Under the pieces are notes generated by a model that worked only from the letters and a program-made list of their open reading frames with translations, had not been told where the DNA came from and ran no database searches. A stretch of DNA of 57,724 nt from Streptomyces sp. SID3343 (lineage in GTDB: Bacteria > Actinomycetota > Actinomycetes > Streptomycetales > Streptomycetaceae), in the NCBI RefSeq assembly GCF_009865215.1, contig NZ_WWJX01000770.1, forward strand, positions 1 to 57,724. Reading direction: 5' to 3'. A program made the position numbers and the translations under genes. Below are positions 50,692 to 57,724 of this stretch, piece after piece (position 1 is the stretch's first letter; each line of letters starts with the position of its first letter).

Positions 50692-53292
50692 TCACAGGCG
50701 CGGGTCCACCGGCTCCGATTCGAGCGCGAGTACGGCGAAGACCGTCTCGTGCACCCTCCACAGCGCCTCGCCGGCGGCGAGCCGGGTCAGTGCTTCCGCG
50801 CCGAGCGCGTGCTCGCGCAGGGCGAGCGAACGCTTGTGCCCCAGACCGCGATCGCGCAGCCTGTCGAGGTTCACCGGTTCGGTGTAGTCCGCGCCGTAGA
50901 TGATCCGCAGGTACTCCGGTCCACGACACTTGACACCCGGTTGCACTCGGCGGTTGGTCACCCGGTCGGCCTCGCCTGCGAGCGGCTTGACCACCATGCC
51001 CTCGCCGCCGACCGCGGTCAGGCCCTCCCACCACGCGATGCCCGCCGCGACCTGCTCGTCGTCGGTGACATCCACGACCAGTCGACCGGTCGGCGCGAGC
51101 AGCCCCGAGGTGTCGGCCGCCACCAACCGGTCGAGGAGGGCGAGGTGCCAGTCGTGGCCCTTGTCGAGGTAGGACATGCCTTCCCCGGCGAGCACCTGGA
51201 AGGGCGCGAAGCGCAGCCCGTCGAGCCCGTCGGTATCCCAGCAGTAGCGGCCGTACGCGTCGACGAACGCGTGCGCGTTCGCCTCACGCCCGGTGATCCG
51301 ACCGGCCAGGTCCGCGACGTCGATGCCGCGTGCGGCGGCCCTGGCGAGAGCGGCGCCCGCGACCGGCAGCGCTGCGGTCGCCGCAGCGCCCACGGACGCG
51401 TACTGCTGCCGCAGCAACTCCTGCGCCTTCGCCGACCACGGCATCAGCTCGGCGTCGAACAACAGCCAGTCGGTGCCCAACTCGTCCCACAGGCCGGCGG
51501 CGTCGATCGAGGCGCGCAGCCGGGCGAGGAAACCGTCGGTGACCTCGCGGTCGTGGAAGAACCCACGCCCTGTACGCGTCCACACCGCCCCCGAGCCCAT
51601 GCCCTCGTCGACACCGAACGCCTTGCGCGCGGCCTCCTCGTCCCGACACACCAGCGCGACCGCCCGCGAGCCCATGTGCTTCTCCTCGCACATCACTCGG
51701 GTGACACCGTCGGCACGAAACTGCGCGAACGCCTCGGCCGGGTGTTCCAGCAGCCCCGGCAGGTCGCTCGTCGCACACGGCGCCATGGTCGGCGGCAGGT
51801 AGACGAGCCAGCGCGGATCGATCGCGAAGCGGCTCATGATCTCCAAGGCCGCCGCCGCGTTCTCCTGACGCACCGTCACCATGCCCGTGCCAGCGGTCTC
51901 GATGTGCCGGCGACCGACCCCGCCGGGAGTCAGGTCGAGCACGTCGCCGAGGTCGAGCGTGCGCCCGTCGCGACCGCCGGGGGCGTCCGACGCGAGCGGT
52001 CGCACGGGTTCGTACCAGACCTGCTCGGCCGCGACCGCGACCAGTTCGCGCTCGGGCCACCGCAGCGCGGTCAGGTCGCCGCCGAACACCGCTCCGGTGT
52101 CGAGACAGATGGTGTTGTTCACCCACACGGCGCGCGGCGTGGGCGTGTGCCCGTAGACCACGGTGGCCTTGCCGCGGTACTCGTCGGCCCACGGGTAGCG
52201 CACCGGCAGGCCGTACTCGTCCGTCTCGCCGGTGGTGTCGCCGTACAGCGCGAAGCTGCGCACGCGGCCGGACATCCGGCCGTGGTACTTCTCCGGCAGG
52301 CCGGCGTGGCACACCACGAGCTTGCCCTCGTCGAGCAGGTAGTGACTGACCAACGACTCGCAGAAGTCGACGACCTCGCTGCGGAACTCCTCGCTTTCGG
52401 CGGCCAGTTGTTCGAGCGACTCGGCGAGGCCGTGGGTGGTCTTGACCTGGCGACCCTTGAGCGCGCGCACAAGCTTGTTCTCGTGGTTGCCCGGTACGCA
52501 CAGCGCGTTGCCGGCGCCGACCATGCCCATCACCAGACGCAGTACGCCGGGGGTGTCGGGCCCGCGGTCGACGAGGTCGCCGACGAACACGGCGGTGCGA
52601 CCGTCCGGGTGGACGGCGTCGATCGGCGCTCCCGCGTCGTTGCGCTCGAGGGCGTAGCCGAGTCGGACGAGCAGCGACTCCAGTTCGGCGCGGCACCCGT
52701 GAATGTCGCCGATCAGGTCGAACGGGCCGGTCAGGTGTCGCAGGTCGTTGTAGCGGCGCTCGTGGACGATGTCGACCTTCGCGATCTCCTCGACTCCCTT
52801 GAGCACGTGGACCTTGCGAAAGCCCTCACGCTGCAGGCCGCGCAGCGACTTGCGCAGGTCTCGGTGCTGGCGCTGGATCACCTGCGGGGGCAGGTGCATG
52901 CGATCGGGGCGGTCGGCGTTGCGCGCCTGACACTCCTGCGGAGGGACGTCGAGGACGATCGCGACCGGGAACAGGTCGGCCTCGCGCGCGAGCGCGACCA
53001 GTTGCGCGCGGGCCTCGCGCTGCACGTTGGTGGCGTCGACGACGGTGAGCCGACCGGATGCCAGTCGCATCCGGGCGACGTGGTGCAGCAGTTCGAACGC
53101 GTCGCGCGACGCCGACTGGTCGTTCTCGTCGTCCGCGACGAGGCCGCGGAAGTAGTCGGAGGAGAGCACCTGGGTGGGCTTGAAGTGGGTGCGCGCGAAG
53201 GTGGACTTGCCGGCGCCGGTGGTGCCGACGAGAACCACCAGGCACAGGTCGGGCATGGTCAGCTCGCGTCGGTCGCTCGCTTCGTGGGTCAT
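50692..53292 (-). CDS. pnkp: Polynucleotide kinase-phosphatase with ligase-like domain (bacterial Pnkp)
   Basis: 866 residues, the RNA-repair enzyme that heals and seals broken RNA ends. The 5' kinase domain has P-loop GTTGAGKST (23-31). The metallophosphoesterase domain is at about 190-410, with GDIHGC (195-200), GDLVDRG (238-244) and GNHE (268-271). A C-terminal adenylyltransferase/ligase domain has its nucleotidyl Lys538 in EEKHMGSRA. Length and order match Clostridium thermocellum Pnkp. ATG 53292 overlaps the hen1 stop (ATGA), so the proteins are translationally coupled, as expected for a Pnkp-Hen1 complex. Cytosolic. Confidence 0.95.
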   Translation of the reverse strand: MTHEASDRRELTMPDLCLVVLVGTTGAGKSTFARTHFKPTQVLSSDYFRGLVADDENDQSASRDAFELLHHVARMRLASGRLTVVDATNVQREARAQLVALAREADLFPVAIVLDVPPQECQARNADRPDRMHLPPQVIQRQHRDLRKSLRGLQREGFRKVHVLKGVEEIAKVDIVHERRYNDLRHLTGPFDLIGDIHGCRAELESLLVRLGYALERNDAGAPIDAVHPDGRTAVFVGDLVDRGPDTPGVLRLVMGMVGAGNALCVPGNHENKLVRALKGRQVKTTHGLAESLEQLAAESEEFRSEVVDFCESLVSHYLLDEGKLVVCHAGLPEKYHGRMSGRVRSFALYGDTTGETDEYGLPVRYPWADEYRGKATVVYGHTPTPRAVWVNNTICLDTGAVFGGDLTALRWPERELVAVAAEQVWYEPVRPLASDAPGGRDGRTLDLGDVLDLTPGGVGRRHIETAGTGMVTVRQENAAAALEIMSRFAIDPRWLVYLPPTMAPCATSDLPGLLEHPAEAFAQFRADGVTRVMCEEKHMGSRAVALVCRDEEAARKAFGVDEGMGSGAVWTRTGRGFFHDREVTDGFLARLRASIDAAGLWDELGTDWLLFDAELMPWSAKAQELLRQQYASVGAAATAALPVAGAALARAAARGIDVADLAGRITGREANAHAFVDAYGRYCWDTDGLDGLRFAPFQVLAGEGMSYLDKGHDWHLALLDRLVAADTSGLLAPTGRLVVDVTDDEQVAAGIAWWEGLTAVGGEGMVVKPLAGEADRVTNRRVQPGVKCRGPEYLRIIYGADYTEPVNLDRLRDRGLGHKRSLALREHALGAEALTRLAAGEALWRVHETVFAVLALESEPVDPRL

Positions 53293-55061
53293 GCCGTTGC
53301 TCCGGTGCGGTCGTCGTGCGGGGTGGCGGTGTCGGGGACTTCGGGGGCGGCGGAGGCGGAGGCCGCAGGGGTTTGCGAGCGTTCAACGTGATCGCCGGCG
53401 ACTGCTTCGGTGCGGTCGCCGGCGATGGCGTTGTGATCGCCGGCGACGGTGGTGCGGGCGCCGGCGACCGTGCTCTCGCTGCGGCTGAACACGGCCATCT
53501 GGGTCGACGGGCCGACCTCCGGGTCGACGTCGCCGACCGGTTCGAGGCGGGCCGCGTAGCCGTACTTGGCCGCCGCGTTCTCCGCCCACGCGTGAAACGT
53601 GGCGCGGTCCCACTCGAAGCGGTGGTCGCCGTGGCGCATCGCACCGGCCGCGAGCCCTTCGCCGCCCGGCTCCTCGGGCGCGTAGCGGACGTTGTACTCG
53701 ACGTTGGGTGTGGTGACCACGACCGTCGCGGGTCGGGCCGAGCCGAACACGGCGTATTCGAGTGCGGGCAGGCGCGGTTCGTCGAGGTGTTCGATCACCT
53801 CGCACAGCACGGCCGCGTCGTAGCCCACGAGCCGCTTGTCGGTGTAGGTCAGCGCACCCTGGATCAGCCGGACGCGCTCGCGCTGCCGTTCGGACATCCT
53901 GGCGAGTTTGAGCTTGCGTTCGGCGATGGTGAGCGCGCGTGTGGACACGTCCACGCCGACGATCTCGCGGAAGCGGGGCTCCTTGAGCAGGGCCCCGATC
54001 AACTTGCCGTCGCCACACCCGAGGTCGAGCACGCGCTCGGCCCCGGCCGCGCGCAGGGCCTCGAGGATCGCGTCGCGGCGGTGCATGGCCAGGGACACCA
54101 CCCGAGGCGCGTCGACATCCGGCTGCGCCGGAGCCTGCGACGGCGTGGCCTCGGCCCCGGCCTCGGGTGCACCCACGCCGACTCGGGCCTCGGCTCCGGC
54201 CTCCGCCCCCACCCCGGCGCGCGGCTCCGCCCCCACCCCGACGTCGGTCCCCAGAGCGTCGTCCGCGTCCGTGTCCGGCTCGTCCGCGACGGCGTTGTCG
54301 ATCTCCTCGGGCGCGGTCTCGTCGATCTCGGCGAGGCGCTCGAGCGCGCTGCGGGTCAGCGTGTGCCGGCGCGACAGGTAACGCGACGCGATCAGGTCGC
54401 GATCCGGGTGTCCGGCCAGCCAACCCTCGCCGGCGCGCAGGAGTTTGTCCACCTCGTCGGGCGCGACCCAGTAGTGCTTCGCGTTGTCCAGGACGGGAAG
54501 CAGGACGTACAACTGCCGCAGCGCGTCCGCGAGTGGCATCGTGCCCGCGAGCGCGAGCTTGACGTAGCGCGACTCGCCCCAGCTCGGGAACCGCGGGTCG
54601 AGCGGGATCGGATCGGCGCTCACCTGCCAGCCGAGCGGCTCGAACAGTCGCCGAACCATGTCCTCGCCGCCGCGCGCGGAGAGCGCGGGCACCTCGATCT
54701 CCAGCGGCATCGCCTGCCCGGGCAACTCGGGGCGCGCGTCGCACCGCCCCTGCATCGCGGTACGAAACACCGTGCCGAGCGCGACCGCCAGCAACGACGA
54801 TGCCGCGTAGGGCCGGTCGTTGACGTATTGCGCGAGCGCGAGGTCGGGTGAGCTCTTGCCCCGTTTGACGCCGCGAGTGAGCGTGATCGGGTCGACGTCG
54901 AGCAGGAGCGCGGCGGTGCAGCGCTCGTCGTCCGCGTCGGGGTAGAAGACGTGGGCGTCGCCGAACGTGGTGGAGAACCGCTGGGCCTTCTCCGGGTGTT
55001 TGTGCAGGAGGAAGCCGAGATCGGTCGCGGGCTGACGGGTGGTGGCGATCGTGAGGAACAC
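53289..55061 (-). CDS. hen1: 3'-terminal RNA ribose 2'-O-methyltransferase Hen1
   Basis: 590 residues from GTG 55061. The N-terminal domain (1-250) is the part known to activate the Pnkp ligase. The C-terminal SAM-dependent methyltransferase has DLGCGDGK (346-353) and the metal centre Glu421 (EVIEH), His425 and HGDH (477-480), which directs methylation of the 3'-terminal ribose at cleavage sites. Residues 262-315 are an Ala/Gly/Glu/Val repeat linker. The last 60 residues are an A-G-D repeat tail not usual in the family. The frame opens at 55556 but without homology upstream. Coupled to pnkp. Confidence 0.93.
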   Translation of the reverse strand: MFLTIATTRQPATDLGFLLHKHPEKAQRFSTTFGDAHVFYPDADDERCTAALLLDVDPITLTRGVKRGKSSPDLALAQYVNDRPYAASSLLAVALGTVFRTAMQGRCDARPELPGQAMPLEIEVPALSARGGEDMVRRLFEPLGWQVSADPIPLDPRFPSWGESRYVKLALAGTMPLADALRQLYVLLPVLDNAKHYWVAPDEVDKLLRAGEGWLAGHPDRDLIASRYLSRRHTLTRSALERLAEIDETAPEEIDNAVADEPDTDADDALGTDVGVGAEPRAGVGAEAGAEARVGVGAPEAGAEATPSQAPAQPDVDAPRVVSLAMHRRDAILEALRAAGAERVLDLGCGDGKLIGALLKEPRFREIVGVDVSTRALTIAERKLKLARMSERQRERVRLIQGALTYTDKRLVGYDAAVLCEVIEHLDEPRLPALEYAVFGSARPATVVVTTPNVEYNVRYAPEEPGGEGLAAGAMRHGDHRFEWDRATFHAWAENAAAKYGYAARLEPVGDVDPEVGPSTQMAVFSRSESTVAGARTTVAGDHNAIAGDRTEAVAGDHVERSQTPAASASAAPEVPDTATPHDDRTGATA

Positions 55062-55161
55062 CGCCCGATTATGTGCCGCGCGCAGCTTGTCCGACGATCC
55101 CTTTATTTCCGGAGACAGGGCGAAGACACAGACGAAGAGCGGGACCGAACGAAGGCGCGGA

Positions 55162-55286
55162 GAAGACGGAGACCGACATCGAGGCGGACACCGAGAACGA
55201 GACCACGACCGAGACCAAGACTGAGACCAAAACCGACCGAGACCGACCAAGACCGACCAAGCCCGAGACGGACACCGAAACGACCC
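55162..55286. repeat. Hexamer repeat block upstream of hen1
   Basis: Degenerate GAGACC/AAGACC/GACCGA units over about 125 bases, including the 10-bp direct repeat ACCGACCAAG. It is purine- and C-rich on the plus strand, so the hen1 leader on the minus strand would be GGTCTC/GGTCGG-rich. The 510-base gap 55062-55571 contains nothing else I can name. Confidence 0.65.
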
Positions 55287-55571
55287 GCAGGCGGCAGGAC
55301 CGGCTCGACGCGCGCGACCGCGAGCACCCCCGTTCGTCGTACCGACGCGGCGCCTTGACCGTCGATCCATCACACGCGCGACATCCCCGACCCCGAAATC
55401 CCCCTCGCCGCCTCCGGGTCGATCGGTCGCCCCGTTGCCACCGTCCCATCCCCCGCTACAGGAGAGTCCGGTGCGAGGCCCCGATCGCCCAGGAGGCCGG
55501 TCGTCGTCACGAACTCGGTGACCGCACCCTCCACGTGCGCACACCTTCGTCGTCACGCGCCGGCTGCCGGC

Positions 55572-55958
55572 TCACCAGTCGTGTGGTTCGGTGACCGTCA
55601 ACAAACGCACGAATCTCTCGTAGGAAACCTGACAACTCTCGAGCCGCTCGTAGGTGCGTGCCGACAACGCCACCGGGGCGCTGGGTTCGAGGGCGACGCT
55701 CCAGAACCAGCCCGGCGCCCCCGTCGCCCGCCCGATGACGGGGACCAGATCGGCGACCCTGCGGCGCAGGCGGTCGAGTTCGATGCGGCAGGCCCCCGCA
55801 GTGACATGGCCCCGAGCCGACCGCGCGAGCACGCGGCCGTTCGGGGCGATGAGCCGCCAACGCACGTGCTGCTCCGGGTCCAGGTGGACGTCGTAGCGAG
55901 CGTGGCGTTCCGGCGTACCGTCAGGGACCCGCGACTCATCCGAAACGACCGGCGACAT
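55572..55958 (-). CDS. Conserved hypothetical protein downstream of pstB
   Basis: 128 residues, soluble, no signal peptide. An alpha/beta layout with the strand [16 protein letters not shown], a helix [15 protein letters not shown] and the strand [15 protein letters not shown], followed by [17 protein letters not shown]. The first part resembles the YegP/DUF1508 strand pattern, but I would not assign it. ATG 55958 lies inside the end of pstB (23-base overlap, different frame), so it is the last gene of that operon. Function unknown; association with phosphate uptake is by position only. Confidence 0.7.
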   Translation of the reverse strand: MSPVVSDESRVPDGTPERHARYDVHLDPEQHVRWRLIAPNGRVLARSARGHVTAGACRIELDRLRRRVADLVPVIGRATGAPGWFWSVALEPSAPVALSARTYERLESCQVSYERFVRLLTVTEPHDW

Positions 55959-56799
55959 AGTCGGCCGTCCGAGGGTCGCGGGGTGTTCCGAAGATCTCCG
56001 TGGTGGGGCCGGACTCGACGATGTGTCCCGGGGTGTTCTCCGCGGCGAGAAAGAACGCGCAGTGGTCCGAAACCCGCTGAGCCTGTTGCATGTTGTGCGT
56101 GACGATCACGATCGTGATGTCGTCGCGCAGTTCGCCGATGGTCTCCTCGATCCGCCGAGTCGAGGTCGGGTCGAGCGCGGAGCACGGCTCGTCCATGAGC
56201 AGCACGTCGGGGTCGACCGCGAGCGAGCGGGCGATGCACAGACGTTGCTGCTGACCGCCGGACAGCGCGCCGCCCGGTTGCCGGAGCCGGTTCCTGACCT
56301 CGTTCCACAGGCCGGCTCTGGTCAGCGAGCGCTGCACGATCGTGTCCTTGTCGACGCCTCGCACGCCGGTGAGCTTGAGCCCGGCCACGACGTTGTCGTA
56401 GATCGACATCGCCGGGAACGGGTTGGGCTTTTGGAAGACCATGCCGACGCGACGTCGGGTCTCGATCGGGCGCCGTGCCGAGTCGTAGATGTCCTCGCCG
56501 TCGAGCAGGACTCGGCCCGCGAGTTGGGCGCTGGGGACGAGTTCGTGCATGCGGTTGAGGATGCGCAGGAACGTCGACTTGCCACAGCCCGACGGGCCGA
56601 TGAGGGCCGTGACGGAGTTGGCGGCCATGACGAGGTCGACGCGCTCGAGCACCTTGTGGGTGCCGAACCAGGCGCTGACCGATTCCGCGACGAGCGTGGA
56701 ACCACGCCCGTGCGGTGGTGCCGCCGGTATGGGAGTCGCTAACGGCTGCGTGTCGGCGGCGGGAGCGAGGGTCGTCGCACCGCTGTCCGGGCTGGTCAC
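55936..56799 (-). CDS. pstB: Phosphate ABC transporter ATP-binding protein
   Basis: 287 residues. Walker [10 protein letters not shown] (68-76), the Q-loop [17 protein letters not shown], signature [13 protein letters not shown], Walker [19 protein letters not shown] and H-loop VTHNM all match PstB. Residues 1-35 are an Ala/Pro/Thr-rich extension compared with the usual 250-260-residue protein. GTG 56799 behind CGGAGG. It should energise phosphate import with PstC/PstA, which are not in the window and may lie beyond the right edge. The gene follows the sortase-fold gene by 56 bases on the same strand and overlaps the small gene downstream. Confidence 0.93.
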   Translation of the reverse strand: MTSPDSGATTLAPAADTQPLATPIPAAPPHGRGSTLVAESVSAWFGTHKVLERVDLVMAANSVTALIGPSGCGKSTFLRILNRMHELVPSAQLAGRVLLDGEDIYDSARRPIETRRRVGMVFQKPNPFPAMSIYDNVVAGLKLTGVRGVDKDTIVQRSLTRAGLWNEVRNRLRQPGGALSGGQQQRLCIARSLAVDPDVLLMDEPCSALDPTSTRRIEETIGELRDDITIVIVTHNMQQAQRVSDHCAFFLAAENTPGHIVESGPTTEIFGTPRDPRTADYVAGRFG

Positions 56800-56855
56800 G
56801 TGCGGAGCCTCCGGGGTGTGCAGTGATGGACAGGTCGGGCCGGTTCGTCCCGGCG

Positions 56856-57724
56856 TCAGAGCGTTGCCGGGAGTATGAGGGCGGCGGATTCGTACAGTGC
56901 CCACACGACGGCGAGCACGATCGGGGTGCCGAGCAGGAGCGTGACTCGGCGGTCGTCGTAGCGGCGCAGTGCCCACACGAGCACGCCCGCGACGAGGACC
57001 AGGGCCTGTGCCCACAGGAGGAGTCGGATACCGAAGCCGGTGTATCCGCCGGTGCCCTTCTCGTCGGCGTGCAGCCCCTGCGGGCGGCGGCCTTCCTGGG
57101 GGCGCGGGGCGCCTTGGAGGTCGGCGATCACCACGGTTCGTCCGCCGGGGCGGATCCACGAGTCGGCGGTGATCAGCACGAGTCGGTTCTCGGGGCCGGG
57201 CGCGAGCACGTCGTCGTGGCCGTTCTTGACGTGTTTGCGCTCGACCACCTTGTAGGTGAACTCACCCTGTTGGGTGACCGTTTCGATGCGCTGACCCACC
57301 TTCAGGTCGCCGATGTCGCCGAACGGTCCGCCGAAGGTGTGTGCGCGTCCCATGATCACGCTGTGCCCGCCCTGTCCGGGCAGGCCGCTGGTGCGCAGGT
57401 GCCCGGGGCCTTTGGCGAGCGAGTCGGCGGTGGTGCCCTCGACCACGACTTGGCGCAACCCGATGGCGGGGATGCGCAGTTGGGCCACGGGCGTGCCCTT
57501 GGCGATCGTGCCGCCCAGCGGTGCGACGTCGCGATACAGCGAGTCGGAGAGTTCGTCGGCCAGGATGCTTTGGTTCCGCGCCTGTTGGACGTCGGAGACG
57601 ACGTACAGGTAGCCGACGAAGCCGGCGACGAGCACGGCGATCAGCGCGACCGCGACGCCCGCGATCGTGTACGGGTCCCAGTCCGTGCGGCCCTTGGCCG
57701 AGGTCGCGGGCTTCGGCCCGGTCG
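56856..57724 (-). CDS. Class E sortase-fold protein lacking the catalytic Cys, 5' end beyond the window
   Basis: The frame is open through the window edge; 289 residues are visible and an internal GTG lies at 57635. A transmembrane helix ([16 protein letters not shown]...) is followed by the extracellular sortase beta barrel with catalytic-region His in [14 protein letters not shown] and Arg in WIRPGGR. It ends with two C-terminal helices ([19 protein letters not shown] and [17 protein letters not shown]). The position of the active Cys, normally LVT-Cys, reads LVLITAD: codon GCC at 57165-57167. It is probably an inactive sortase-like partner of the downstream pstB operon rather than a protein-anchoring enzyme. 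Confidence 0.85.
   Translation of the reverse strand, partial: TGPKPATSAKGRTDWDPYTIAGVAVALIAVLVAGFVGYLYVVSDVQQARNQSILADELSDSLYRDVAPLGGTIAKGTPVAQLRIPAIGLRQVVVEGTTADSLAKGPGHLRTSGLPGQGGHSVIMGRAHTFGGPFGDIGDLKVGQRIETVTQQGEFTYKVVERKHVKNGHDDVLAPGPENRLVLITADSWIRPGGRTVVIADLQGAPRPQEGRRPQGLHADEKGTGGYTGFGIRLLLWAQALVLVAGVLVWALRRYDDRRVTLLLGTPIVLAVVWALYESAALILPATL

Noticed and set aside
50749..53391. 880-codon open frame opposite pnkp
   Set aside because: Antisense shadow of a gene with complete catalytic motifs; no domain in the shadow translation.
55073..55594. Plus-strand frame with Thr/Glu/Lys repeats
   Set aside because: Translation simply reflects the hexamer repeats; no start signal or neighbour supports a gene.

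Overview
High-GC, high-density actinobacterial DNA. Most genes start with GTG or ATG behind an AGGAGG-like site, and many protein families are typical of Streptomycetaceae: DUF2252, a ROK regulator beside dxs, an actinobacterial-type aconitase with its palindrome, a SigE-family sigma factor, TerD, a secreted I36 inhibitor, a Hen1-Pnkp RNA-repair pair and a class E sortase-like protein. The many GC-rich low-complexity intergenic blocks point away from a compact Streptomyces and towards a relative such as Embleya or Yinghuangia, but that is only an impression. I see no rRNA, tRNA, CRISPR array, prophage or insertion sequence.

Layout. 1-4.8 kb: a G-rich repeat array, then a plus-strand trio (short-chain dehydrogenase, luciferase-like flavin monooxygenase, unknown two-lobed protein) behind a TetR-type palindrome. 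4.9-10 kb: amino-acid permease, dxs and a ROK regulator, all minus. 10-15 kb: a small conserved protein, asparaginase and aconitase. 15-20 kb: Gfo/Idh/MocA oxidoreductase, a PH-domain protein, a cysteine-synthase-like enzyme, and an ECF-type sigma factor with a single-pass membrane protein. 20-26 kb: DUF2252; an Ada-AlkA fusion coupled to Ogt (alkylation repair); a nuclease-fold/AbiEi-like protein; a secreted metallophosphoesterase with a carbohydrate-binding tail. 26-30 kb: a broken MMPL transporter, then a siderophore synthetase with a PP2C-like protein. 30-36 kb: small regulatory or hypothetical genes, a multidrug MFS exporter, and two secreted proteins. 36-42 kb: class II aldolase, BCCT transporter and a three-gene ABC exporter. 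42-45 kb: TerD and an unknown protein. 45-50 kb: a complete arginine deiminase operon, arcD-arcA-argF-arcC. 50-55 kb: hen1-pnkp. 55.5 kb to the end: a sortase-fold gene cut by the window edge, pstB and a small protein.

Functional blocks that work together: arginine to ornithine, CO2, NH3 and ATP (arc operon); repair of alkylated DNA (ada-alkA/ogt); repair and 3' end sealing of cleaved RNA (hen1/pnkp); one siderophore synthetase; and a probable phosphate-uptake cluster that continues past the right edge. The most unusual items are the sortase-fold protein whose catalytic Cys position is Ala, the frameshifted MMPL relic, the synthetase/PP2C-like pair, and the recurrent strand-asymmetric repeats between genes. 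Start codons were chosen from ribosome-binding sites and remembered family lengths; no database search was possible.
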